From the NCBI RefSeq assembly GCF_015832195.1, contig NC_052017.1, positions 48,127,652 to 48,191,651 of the forward strand: a stretch of 64,000 bases of DNA, given 5' to 3'. The notes below the pieces were generated by a model that was given only the letters and a program-made list of their open reading frames with translations, was not told where the DNA came from and ran no database searches. Origin of the DNA: Motacilla alba alba. Taxonomy: Eukaryota > Chordata > Aves > Passeriformes > Motacillidae. Below, piece after piece: positions 38,701 to 51,842 of this stretch. Positions within the stretch are counted from its first letter, which is position 1, and each line of letters starts with the position of its first letter. The position numbers and the translations under genes were made by a program.

Positions 38701-41700
38701 CAATGTCTGATTGTGTTTTTCAGGAAAGAAATGATGATATATTTATGAGAGAGATAAGCAGTTTTGTAAAAAGCGTAATTGGTCACCCCACATACACCCA
38801 GCCAGAAAGCTTCATGACACATGAACTAATAAAAGAGCAATGAATACCCAGAAGAAATCAAATATTTAAGCCAATGTCTCCAAGGAATATGTTCTATTAA
38901 ATTTAAACTAGGAAAAATATATATATTTAATCCAAAAGGATATTCAAAAAACAAATAGAAAAACAGTAAGCTTTTCCAGTACTTTAAATCTCGTTATACA
39001 GATTGAAGCCTCCAGAAGTTCAAATATGATTTAAAAAAAACTCCTATAATATCAAAAATTGTGTTTACCTGCAGTGAAACAATCTGTCTTACTTGGCACT
39101 AGAAACCACTAACTACATCAATGATCTAAAAATACTGAGATTTAAATTACAGGAGAGAGGTGTGGGACCAAAGCTCTACAGCCTGCAATAGATTTGATTT
39201 CCACTGCAGAATGGCCATATCATCACATTTTTTTCATTGCTGCGCTCAGTAACAGGGAAAACAAAAACATCATTATCAAGCACAACACCAAAATCACAGA
39301 GGAGAATATATTGCATGAAATTTGAAGAAGAAAAATGTATGTGGTAGGAATTTATTATAATATATATTAGAGACAGCGCTATGCTAAAAATTCTGTCAAG
39401 TAAAGATGTATTTCCAGTCTGGCCCTTAAATAAGATTGTTAAATGAGACTTTCATTTTAAAGTTTTTTGGGGAAAAAAACCCCATCTACAATAATTCAAG
39501 AAGGTGTATCTAAGATTTCAGAATTTAATGAGTACCTAGAACCTTCAGTTGCCTTAAATTATTTAGCTAAAATTTCGTATTGGCTGCTTATGTGTATTTT
39601 GGTGGAATTCAGCATAATCCAGTTACTTCCTTTTTTCTCCCTCTAAGCATTTTATAAAATTCACCTGTGAATTAAGGTTTTTTTTCACCTATGTACCCAT
39701 ATTTAGAGTCTAGGCTGACCTTGCCCTTCCAAGAACTGAAACCATCCTGTTGTGTAGAGCACAAAGTCTGTTTGGTTAATTAGTTCTTCACATGTAACGC
39801 AATGCCATTTGAGCCTCAGGATTTATTTCGATACTTTCAAGATTTTCAAAGGCTGATGAAACATGACACAACTATGAGAAAGGGCAAGTCAATAACCACT
39901 TCTGTCACTGTAATCCCAGTTCTTGTCAGATCTCTGATCCTTCTTGCAAATCACCCTTCCGAAAGCAAATAAAAAGAAGACCTTATGCTTTGCATCCTTT
40001 ATTGTAACATGCCAAAGTGCAATGGCAAGGATTTATGACTTTTTCCTCTGATATTAAAACTTATGTGCCTGAGAACTTTATGCAAAAGACAATATAAGTA
40101 ATCTACTGTAGCTTTGCCTAATTTATGACACACTTCACAGCAAAACAAATCTCCTGATCAAATACTGATAAAAACCCCTTATCTGCTGTACAATTTGAGA
40201 CACTGAGAGGAGGGAAAGAGAACTGCAGTTTCATACAGAAAAATAAAGCAAATATACTATTCCAAAAACAGTAAGTTTGCTACAGTAAGTTTGGTAAATG
40301 CTACAATATCTCAAAATCACACAATAATGAAATCCTGTTTATAAGTATTACTTTCAATAAATAAATAACTAAATAGAAGATCAAACACACCTTCTCCTTC
40401 CCCCTCTGCCCGAAATCCTTAGTAAATATGCTCTGTTTCAAAATGGGGTTAAAACACCCAGGGGCTTATTATGTATAGGTGCTGACTTTAAGTAAGCTCA
40501 CCAATACTCCAAATTTTAGCAGATACCATCAGAAGCAAGTGTAAATAATCACACACTAGCAACTCTGCTAGAGGATCACTGGACTATCAATAATGCATGA
40601 CTTTAAAAAAAATCCACACGACTGAGTGAAAATTTTCACTCCATTACAGAAATAAAAAAATCCCAGCCTAAAATATCAAAACATTTATTACCATAAGAAA
40701 TATCTTTTTTTTACTAAATGAGTAATCACTTGACAGTGTAAGTTATAACCATATTGTAAAAAAACTTGAGAGGATCTGAAAAACTAATTTTACAACAAAA
40801 TATATTTGATATTAACTTCAGCTGCTAGCTAAACTATTTTAAATAGCTGAACTATTTTCCAAAATAATTCAATTAAAATAGCAGTATTTTTGAGCAACAT
40901 TCTCCTTAAAACCTCATACTTCAACTTTCAGCTGATTTTCTGTATGCTGATCAGAATTAACTGGGCTGAAGTTTTTATCCTTTTGCTATTGCCTAGGCTT
41001 CTAGGCTGCACAGGTGATTTTTCACTGCTCTTACAGATGACCATTGGCTTTTAAACACATGTACCATAAACACATAATAATTTGACAAGTTTCATTTGCT
41101 TCCCTAGAAATCCAACAGAAAAGAAAATTAATAAAACTGTTGCACACCTTAAAGTATCTAGCACTAAGTTCAGTTCTGGAATTTCCTTTTGATTAGATCC
41201 ATAGCTGTCTCCAGTCTGAGAAGTTGTGGGCACACTACAGGCTGTCTTCTAAATAGCAAAGTTACATCTTCAGAAAATATCCATTATTTAGGAGGGACCA
41301 AGCACAGGCCCATCAGCAACTCCTACAACTGCACCATGCAGTCCAATATGTTAAAGGCTCAACAGCACCCAAAAAATTAGGTTGGATTCAAATTAGAGAA
41401 CTGGGCCACAAAAGCCCTGATCCTCAGAAGCTCCTGCATGCACGGAGACCTGAACCAACCTCAAGCCTGTGATCTCATTATTACATTTAAGGGATACTTC
41501 TTGCATCAGAGAAAAATGAAATGGATAAACCCCCAATGAACAGCAATTATTTCTCTCTTCTTTCTAACCCTCTTCTGAATCTTTGTTCTCCTAAAAGAGC
41601 TTCTGAGTTAGACAGCCAGCTCATGGAAAACAGATGTACAAGTTAGTACCTCCATGCTAATACAGGACCATAAAAATAGTTGGGTTTACTGACAGTAAAC

Positions 41701-42963
41701 CCCACCTTGACCTATAAACAAGAAGTCCTGAAGCTGTGGCTGTCAGAGCTTCTCACACAGTACACCTTCCAACACCAATTCAAGACTGTCAGCAGCTGCA
41801 AAGATAACACCTGTGAAGCCATATAAACCTGTAACTGTTTATAAAGCATTTCAGATAGCACTGTGCTTTTAAAGTTTAATTTGCCATTTTAACTAGAATT
41901 AACAAATTAAATAGATTGCATCCTGTTTGATGAGGGAAATACTTTTTAAACTGTGTTTATCCAAAATCCTCCACATTTTGACAGCTGCTGCTTGGGGCTA
42001 CCATAATACAGGAAGCAAATCCACCAAAATGAGACAAAAATGTGGTAAGGATGTTTAGGGAGAAAGCCCAATCTTGAGTAAAAACATAAAACACCTATCA
42101 TGATTCTGTTAATCAGAATACAGAATAAAGAATAACAAATATAAGGACAGTTAAACATTCATAAACCTCCAAGGACAGCTGAACACCAAAATATCACAGA
42201 CCCTTACAAAAATTCCAGTTTTTTATCGTAATAGGATAAAACAAAACAGAATTTCTGCACTTGAACTCCAATTATAGCAAGTTAAACAAAATCACTGTAA
42301 ATGCAATACCCAGCTGTCAATTCTAAATGATCCTGGTGCTCTGTACAAATTCCTCTTGATTTAAATGGGAGTCCTAAGAGGAAGAGGATGGTGGAACACC
42401 TTTAGAAAAACAGTAATGTTGACACTGAAAATGAATCTATCTTCTTGAACTAAACAGAAATAATCAGACTCTCACATGGCCAGCATCAGATCAGTCTTTC
42501 TGGTCCTGGAAGCTACATATGAAGCCTTCACTGTCTGAAAGCTAAAACATTCAAACATTAGAATCAAATCAAACAGATTAAAGGAAGGATGACACGGAAA
42601 GCAGACTAAAAGGAGATGACCACAGCTCAGGTGTCCCAGCACTAGTGAACAGAGCAAGGCTTGCTGTGCTGCCACAGCAGCTTGCAGAGGTTAGCTTCAG
42701 CAGTCATTGAGAGTTCATTTCTACTCAGGTCAGGGCTTTAGTAACATTGCTGCTGTCTACATGGCGCAGCCTTGGCACAGGAACTGTTACTTGTATGGCA
42801 GTACAAAAACCAAGGGCTTGCTAGATTGCAAAATGGCATGACACGAGTCAGCAGAATACAAATGCAATTTGAGTATCCCTTTAGCTGTCTGTAAGCCAAG
42901 GAAGTAGTATTTCAACCTGTTTTTCTAAAACATTTATCCAAGATCATTTAATCACTTAAAAAA

Positions 42964-42983
42964 AGCCACATTGCAATGTGGCT
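42964..42983. other. Perfect 20-bp palindrome
   Basis: AGCCACATTGCAATGTGGCT equals its own reverse complement. The centre TTGCAA resembles the core of a C/EBP-type dimer site (TTGCNNAA/TTGCGCAA family) but is not an exact match. It is intronic, and no repeat family was recognised around it. Confidence 0.95.
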
Positions 42984-43861
42984 GTAATGGAGCTCACTGT
43001 TTAGCCTTCTCATTTCACTGCATGATGTAATTCATTTCTCCTTTTAACAGTTTTCATTAAATAAAGAAGAAGGACTGGTTGCTATGCATTTTTCACAGGG
43101 ATATCGGGATGGCATTCATGACCTGATTTTTATCACCAGTGGGCACAGAAAAAAACTTCCATGCAAAAGGAAAAAAAAAGGAAGCATTAATGTCAAATTT
43201 CAGAAGATATTTTAAAAATGCAGAAGTCAAGATTTTCAAAGTGATGGTTCCCACAGCATACATAATGTGTCATAAGAAATATTCCATATTGCTATATTCT
43301 AGGTTTTATGCAATTTAGCCTAGTTATGATGGTTGTGGGAACTATAAGCAGCCATCCTGACAATTTCATTCTCAACTGCAATGTTGCACTAAGGGAGTTC
43401 TGGCACTTAATTTCCCTGTTTGTTTCAAAAATGAGGGAGGAAAAGAAAGGGAGGAAAAGATACAAGGAAATAGCACAAGAAAAAGGAGGAAGAACATTGT
43501 AATTTCTTTGTGTTCTAATTATTTAAGTCCGTGGTGAATTCGGTACTTAAAAAAAGCTGAGAGCATGGAGTATTATGAAAACCAGTGCTTACACTAATCC
43601 ACTTTTAACGCACCCTGCAGGCAAATCTGTTATCCCTGGAATGCATTACCCTGCTATGGGCAGTGACACCAACATCATTAGATCTCGGTTTTTGCATCCC
43701 CTGCTATGAATGCAGCCAGCCAAGAAAAAGCCTGTCTCTTGGACAACTGAAGGACCTTATACTTCCCATTAACAGTCACCAGATCTTCTCTAGTTAGAAG
43801 GAAATTCTTCAGTCTACAACAATATGATCCCAAAAAAAAAAAATAATAAAGTGACAATGAG

Positions 43862-43955
43862 GTCTGAAGATGGACAAGTCCTGTGCATGGCTAGGAGTTC
43901 GGCTCAATGATCCTTGTGGGTCCCTTCTAACTCAGCCTATTCTGTGAAACTCAAT
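43862..43955 (+). mobile_element. CR1 LINE 3' fragment, plus orientation
   Basis: The stretch GTTCGGCTCAATGATCC, TTGTGGGTCCCTTCTAACTC, AGCCTATTCTGTGAA matches the CR1 3' end (..TTGGACTAGATGATCTTTGTGGGTCCCTTCCAACTCAG..ATTCTATGAT). The element is short and diverged, and the left boundary is approximate. Confidence 0.88.
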
Positions 43956-46900
43956 ACAAAGGGAAGCAATGGTCCCTCTTTCTTCATCCCCAGGACAGAG
44001 ATAAGAGGTCTATGGCCTAACCCACCTTCCAAAAACATACAAAACCACATTATCTTGTAATTCTTACAACATTTGCTGCTTTGTATTACTTTTTTAGTTT
44101 GCACGTTTATTGCTTCCCCATTCCTATTTCATCTTCTCAATATAGACAAAGCCTGAGAAACTACACAACAGTTAAACCAGCAGGACTAGACCAACCTTTT
44201 ACCTACTAGTACAACCCTGAATACTAATCATTGTAACTTCAGCTTTGGAGATCATTCTCATAAAAAAAGCAAGCAAATCCCCTAAACCCACCTCTGCCCA
44301 TACGCTTCTTGTTCAAAGAGCTTTGTATTTACATGTTTAATTTTACCTCCTAACCCATTTAGAGACAGAGCAATTATTAACATTAAAAAAATTCTTGCCA
44401 CTGAACAAGTCTTTCTCTGCCTGTTTTCTCTTGCAAAAATATCTAAACACACTATTGCTCCTGAAAATTCAAATTTCAAAGCCACAAGAGGATAAATAAA
44501 ACTCTGATTTGATTTTCTTTTAGAAGTGTACTTGAAGAACAAGGAATAGAGAGGGAGTTTACTGCTCTTTCATTTTTTTTCCTTAATCTTTTTTCAATCC
44601 TTATCTGAACCACTACCACCTTAAAGTCAGACAAATTTTAGCCTGCTTCTAATCTGACAGGGTATAGAGGAATAAAAAATCTGAGACTCTTTACTTGTAG
44701 CCAAAGACAGGTGCAAAGGCTGCCAACTGTAATTGCTCACATATTACCTTATGCTTAATGTTGGTTTTTGTTTTTTTTTTTTAATTCAACCAAAGGTCAG
44801 AATTTGAAATATTAATGGTCTTATAAATGGTATTATCTGATGGAACTGCCCTAATTTCAACGGCTAGGTTCAACAAAGGGTCTTGTTTCTTGGAAATCTT
44901 CATTCTGGGAAACATTAGGACCTCACAAAATCAAAATACCAAGGCACTGACAGAATTGAAAAATACTGAGATAAACAAGCAGCCTCCAGCATTTATACTA
45001 GTGGCTTGACAACTCAGAATGGAACAATGGGGCAGGACTTGAGTGCCAGCTGAATGAAACCTGCTGCAGTCATCCTACTCTACCAAAACCACCATCTCCC
45101 TGAAACATACTTCTTTGACTAATGAAACTACTTCTAGAAAAGCAACATGTCCCAAAACATTTCTACCTAACCAAAAATATTCACAGAATCAAGCTTCATT
45201 CACTGCAAGAGGCTTGTCACCAATTCTAAAAAACCAAAAAAAGAACAGCTAGAGCAGAAGAAAGTCAATGATGGATCTTTTAAACAATGGCTTTTAAAAC
45301 AACAGTGAAAGAGAAGTCCAACACATGTAAATATTCTGTCTGTTGTGTGCAAATCTGCTCGACACTCCTTCAAGTTGTTGAGAACAGAAGGTCACAATGA
45401 AAATTTTCATACCTTATTAGGACTGGCTTGATTCTTGGCTATCTTGTCTACCCAAAAATCTTTCACCTCTCCTGTTCTAGCCACAATCAGAGCATGACAA
45501 GAATATTACTGATTTGAAGGCTCTGGCATATAGGTATTTTCATACTTAGGACAGCCTAAGAAATGAAGGATGTTGACATTCCAGTGCATTGAAAATGCAT
45601 AAAAAGGACACATTAGTTTGCTATTTGCATGGCTGCCTAAAAACACCCATGATATGGAGAACTAAGAGTACAGGCAAGAATACTGGGCAGTATTAAAAAC
45701 ACAAACCAGGACAGAAAACACAAAGTAAAACAGGCATTTGAAAGGTATTCTTAATCCTGTAACTTTCTGAAAAATCAATAACTATGCTTAGGTTTATCAA
45801 TATCATAACAAAGGTATCAATATCCTAATAACTGTATGTGGGAATGCTTCCTCACTCACTGTTAGGAAGAATGTGACTTATTTTATTGAAACAATAAAAC
45901 CCTGATGATTCAAAGGCATGTCTCCCATGCTCTGTTGGGCTGCATGACTGTGGATCTCTGCCTCTTTCTCAATTTGTCTCCCACCTATGCCTGCTCAATG
46001 TGAAGGACCCTTTTTTCAGTATGTGGGACTAAAAAGGGAAGAGCTGGATCTTGGTGCACACTCTAAGCAAAACTCCAAAATATAATTCTTACGGATATTT
46101 CATAAGGGAGGCTAGAATCAGTATTTTAAAACAATTTGTAACACTTGTTCTCCTCCTCAAAAAGGCTTTTCAGCATAAAAAAAAACTTTTGAAGCATGAA
46201 GTCAAAGAGCAGGGATAATTAAGAGAGTCAGTTCCCCTGCTTTTGGCGAGTACCACCACTAGCATCATAACAACTATTAGGCTAATCCCTGGAAAATGAC
46301 AATGCACTTGGCTGTCCAAGCATCGTTCATGGAGCCCTGCAAAATAACCTGCATGCCACTGGTAAAAAACAAGCTGCTAGAAGACCTCCTCTAGAGGATA
46401 TTCTTTCCCTTCCGTTCATTATCAACAAGCCTCGCTATTATCCTCTGAGCTGTAAAAAATATATCCCAAGTGTTTAACTTCTGGATAGTCACTTTTTTAG
46501 GCATTGCCAAGGGTTCAAATGCAATAGGAGAAACCTGCTTCAATTTCAGTGGAAGCAATTTCCTTGGTATGCGAACTTTTAGTATCTTGCAACAATTGAT
46601 TCAAATATCAGACTGCACTGACTCCTTGCCACAGCAGAATTAACAGTATTCCAGCTGAAGCTGTGATTGGCAAAGCTACTGATGCTACCCCTCCCACTCC
46701 ACAGTGCTGTGTGGCTGCGGGTTGTAATTCCACCCATGAATTACACACATTGTTTTAGGGGCCTCTAGATCAGCTTACCTCCTTCTATTCTGAAAATGCT
46801 CTGCCTTCTATTGAAATCAAAGCTCTTCTCATTTCAATACAAACACTGAAGATTTTGCATGAGTGACCTGATAAAACTAACCAAAGTAAGACAAAGCATT

Positions 46901-48067
46901 TTAACAACTTTTTTTGAATTCTCTCAAAGTAAAAATGTCTGCATAATTTTCCTTTACATCTACTACTTCAGCTTTTATAATCCCTTATGAAAAAGGCTTG
47001 TTGACTTCATATGGTAAATAGTTGCATCAGTCCAAGCATGTGAACCAGTACAAGAACAAATTTCATATACTTAGTTGGAATCTCTGGCAATTCACAACAG
47101 GGAGGAAAAAAAAATTACATAGTAATACAGACCTTGAGGTCTGAAAGGATAATTTAAGTACATTAAATTTATTTCTGTTTCAAGAGACACAACATAAAAC
47201 TTCTTTCAATGGTCTTTAGTTCTTCTGCCAAGCACTTCTCTGAGCATGTTCCAAACTCAAAATTACCTCCCAGGAGAGTATCTCAGGTTGGAGCTTTCTT
47301 TCATTGTTTCTGGGTTTGCTCCTATAATATAGATTATAGGTTCCAGATGTGAACTGGGAATGGCAAAAAAACCTTACAACCACATTTCTGTTTTCTTGGT
47401 CCTTTAGAAGATTCTATAGGAACTGAAGGGAATTAATTAGTTTTTCATCTATACACTGTCTCTGGGGAAAGCCCAATCACAAAGATGTACCATAAAACTT
47501 ACAGATCTCTTTCTCTCCCAAAATGTGGACACTTTTAACTGTACCAGCTTTGTGAAATCACTGAATGTTCACAAAAGAATCTGATGGGGCCCTTCTTTTT
47601 AAATGAAAAATGATACTTCAACACTCATTTTTTGGAGGGTTGTATTTTTTTCAGTAAACACCAATATTACATGTGTGCAACTGGTGCATACACATTTTTT
47701 AAGAAACAGAAATGCTATTAGTTTACTTGGTTAAATTTAACCTAATCATTTTTATGGTTTCCTTCTCTCTTCACTTTATTTTACTACTTGTGACCACAGA
47801 GAATGCAAAAATTTAATTGCAGGAAAGTACAGCTAAGCTTACTTGTGTATCTATACAAGAAACCTGAGAAAGAGTAAAACAAGGTAAAACAACTTTTATT
47901 TTTTCTTAGACTGCAGTTGCATCTATTTTCACATGGTTTTGTGGAAGCTAAGGTCAGCTGAGTATCATCCTACTGGGGCAAATGGGTAGTGACATCCTCT
48001 AAGCACTGACAAACACGTGTAATTCAACACTTAAACATTCACAGCTGTTTTAACAGATCAGACTGGA

Positions 48068-48083
48068 TTTTTTTTTTTTTTTT
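48068..48083. repeat. Poly(T) run of 16
   Basis: Uninterrupted T homopolymer in the large intron. Confidence 0.85.
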
Positions 48084-51000
48084 GCAGTGTGAAGTCCCAA
48101 AGAAACACTTGTGCTGACTGCTAGTGACACACATGGAAGAGTGGTTATGCTTCTGACACACTCTATGTATAAATTTACTGAATGGACGTTTACTTTCAAT
48201 TGCTCAGACAATGGATATATGTTCTTCTCTGACAATCAGAAATCCAACACAACAGTCCGTAGCTCAATCTGTACTTTACCATAGTAGGAAGAAATTGTCT
48301 TTCAGCTCTTCTGGCTGATGTAAAAGGTTTTGTCAGGAATTCTTCCCTCTCAAAGAGCAAAGTAATGCTAAATACATTAATGTTTTACTGCTGCCATAAG
48401 CTTATTTTATTAAAAAAAAATTTTTGAAATTCATGCTTCCAGTCAATCTGGCTTTTTTCAAAATTCAAAATGCATTACACATTTTCAACAATGTAAGGAA
48501 CTACTAAAGACATGAACAAAGAAATCTGTATAACCAGAAAGCTGCTCTTGTGCAGACAGGGAAGACAGAACAGGTATAGGGATGATCCCTGGTTCTCAAA
48601 GGTATGAGAAATGGGTAATCTCATGATATCAAAAGTATCAGAAAATTCAGAGGGACTCAGGAACAAATAAACAGGGCATTACTGAAAAAAAAAAAATAAA
48701 GAGAGAGACTGGATGGAGCTAGCTGCAGCTAGAAGAAACGGTAAAGTTTCCAGTAGTAAAAGAAAATTTGGAGATCAGAGAAGCACAATGCTCATGGGGA
48801 ACTGGAAAAGAAAAAGGACAACTGCTGTTTTAAATTAAACCCTTCTTTTATGCTGAGCACAAATTTGGAAAAAAAAATTACCACACTTGTCCCAGCCATC
48901 CATCCTCCTTGGATAGGCAGGCAAATGGGATGCAAACTCTGGCACAAAGGAGAGCACCTGTTGTACAGGTACTCCTCAAAATGAACCTAGAGCAATGTTG
49001 AGAAAGATTGTAAAAAAGCCTGAAACTCACAGCAAGTAGCAGTTATAGAAAAACCAGTTATAGCAGTTACAGAAAAACTTTAGTAAGGAGAAAGCAAAAT
49101 TAAATTTCTGTCTAAAAGCAACTGATTTAAGCAAAAGCCACATATACATGTACATGAAAAACTGGTTGTTTCAGTCACAAACTTCAGTGATGTCCAGGCA
49201 ACACCCAAGAGTGAAACTGTGATGCCAGAGTGGAAGCCAGTGGAAGGTTTAAAAGCAAAACCCAGGACCTCTCACACATACAGAGCCCAGCAAACCAGAC
49301 AACACCTGGTTTTAAGTCACTTCAGTATTCCAGCCTCCTGAAAAACCCGGTCAAGTGAAAAAAATAGCTTCTAATGCAAAGTAATAGTCTCAAAAAAAAG
49401 TTACTAAGTCCATACACAGATGCAGAAGGCAATTAAATTCTTATACATGCCCACATAATCATTACAATATACATTTTCAAGATATTCTGAAAAAGCTGTT
49501 GCGAAAAGTATTTACAACCCAAAAATAAAACAGATAAATAAAGACTCCAATTTCAATACTGATTATTTTAGAATCACAGCTGTATCAGAAGAGCTAGTGG
49601 TTTATAAAGATTGAAGGGAACTTAGCATAGAGGATTATAAATTATTACTGCTTAATAAAAGGGGATGACATATTATACATTTTACACAAAATTTAAAAAA
49701 AAAGGTACTAGAGGGGGATTCACATGCCTAGAACAAAACAGGTTGTGCCTACTTCATAACATTTTCAAAAACTTCCCCCTCAAAATGTTTTGCCTATTGA
49801 ACTTTTACCTGCAAAATAAAAAGCTGCCAACATAGGTGACAGATGCCTGCAATACTTAAATCCAGTGGTTTTGGATGGGTTCTAATTCCTCATATTTATC
49901 ATCAGGTTCAAACAATGGTGGGTATTGTTTTTCCTGAGTTTTTTTATTTTAAATCCTGGCTAGAGCTAACCCTAAATGTATGCTAAATATAAACACATGT
50001 TTCTTGACTTGAAATATGAAATCAACCAGCCGAAAGAAATCTCTTAATTGTTTCAAGCTCTGTCTCTTAAATTTTCACATGGTTGAGACTTTATTTTTCA
50101 AATTATCTTTATTTGTACCTGTTTAAATTCTTCAACATTATCGCCTGCTGAAACAGAAACATTCTATCACATTATTTGTCTGGAAAAGAGCCAGTAAGTA
50201 AAGTCTGTAATACTCAACAGTGACAGCAGGGAGTAACTGCAGCCGAAGGAAAGTGAGGGTCTTCAAATTTGCTGCAGATTGCAGGGCTGCACACAAATAA
50301 CTGTGACTGAGCTAACTTGTGAAGGCATCATGACTTGACTCCATATGCCAATATAAGCCAAACAGAGGCAAAGTGAATATTCCTACTGCTCCTCTTTATT
50401 ATAAAAGGCTCTAAAATGCCATCATTTCTTATTAATGGGGGAAAAAAGATCTAAGGGAAAGTAAGTACAAAAAGTGAGTATTTCCTTCCAGGTGAGGACA
50501 CTGAGGATTACAGAGGCTAAATAAGCAATGAAGTTGCTTAAAATAAGAGCTAGATGGGTAACCACCACCCCCTTTCCCAGGTACATGGCCATCATTCTCC
50601 AGAACCTTGCATTCTCCAGTGCCCCCTTTGTAACAGAGACTTCTGTGGGAGGCAGTGAATGCTTGTGCAGGAAAATGAGCCTCCAACAAAACTGAAGGAT
50701 ATTTTAAAAATTTATTTTGCCTGTATACATAAAGATGCAGGGCACGTAATAAGAAACCTTGAGCACCAGCCTTTTTAACAAGAGTAATAACAACCAGGAA
50801 AAACTTTCTATGCTTCTTTCATATTAACCTCCTGAAGCCTATTAGAATTAACTGAAGCCTCTAGATGAAATTGTTTCAGAAACTACAAAATAATAGGTAG
50901 GAAAGTGAAAGAGCAATGAAAGACCAAATTTTTTATTTATGCAAAACTCTGTCTATAAGATCCATTTTGTTATAAATCTAACTAGACTGAGACAGCACTT

Positions 51001-51784
51001 ATAAGCCGTTTATAATGGCTCAGATTCACTACCTCCTTAGGAGAAATGAACTAAGCAGCATTCAAGCCTGCATTATAAAACAGGCCATAAAGATGGGGAA
51101 AACCAGGTAACCACATCAGCATCTAAATAGTAAACTGATGGCATTTTAGTTATTTACAACAAATGCAGTATTGAAAGAGGACTGCTATTTTTCACATTTC
51201 TTTTACCAGCCTGATTAGCAGCGGCTACATGCCTGAAACCATCTCTTTATGTCTCACTTTCAAGGAGGAGCATTTCTCTGAGGTATGTCGAGGCTCAAGG
51301 ACCTCAGCCACACCCCCACCGCAGGACATTATCAATGGGGGTATCAATGCAAGCTGCACACAGCAATAAGCAGTTCAATTTCCCTCCAAGTCTGCTTTCA
51401 TTACCCAACTTAGAATTCACTTCAAGTGTTTTCTAAAGCCTTGCTGGGACTATTCATTTATAGCATGGGTTTTATCTTCACTGCCTACCATATATCAGCT
51501 GCCAGCACATTATACAGACATATTTTGGGTCACCACAGTTAAAGATTGGACAGCTTAGTTTTCATTGCGCTGTGCAAATGATGACAAAAGTGTACCTTTT
51601 GTTTAAAAGCAGTTCCTTTTGTACTGTTTTCTTCCTCTATTCAGTTCCCAAATACATCTAAGTTTCACAGTGATGAGAAATGGCCGGCTGCCTATTCTCC
51701 TTCCAGAGGGACATTCATGCTTTCTAAAGCTGAACGTGAGGAAGGGAAATTCAATGCTGGATTGCTGGACTAAGTTCGGAAGAA

Positions 51785-51842
51785 AACAAAACAAAAAAAC
51801 CCAACCAATCAAAAAACCAAAAAAAAAAAAAAAACCCCAAAC
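51785..51842. repeat. A-rich low-complexity tract with a 16-base A run
   Basis: An A/C-rich plus-strand stretch ending in an uninterrupted A run (51819-51834). It could be the poly(A) remnant of an old retroposon, but no body is recognised upstream. Confidence 0.75.
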
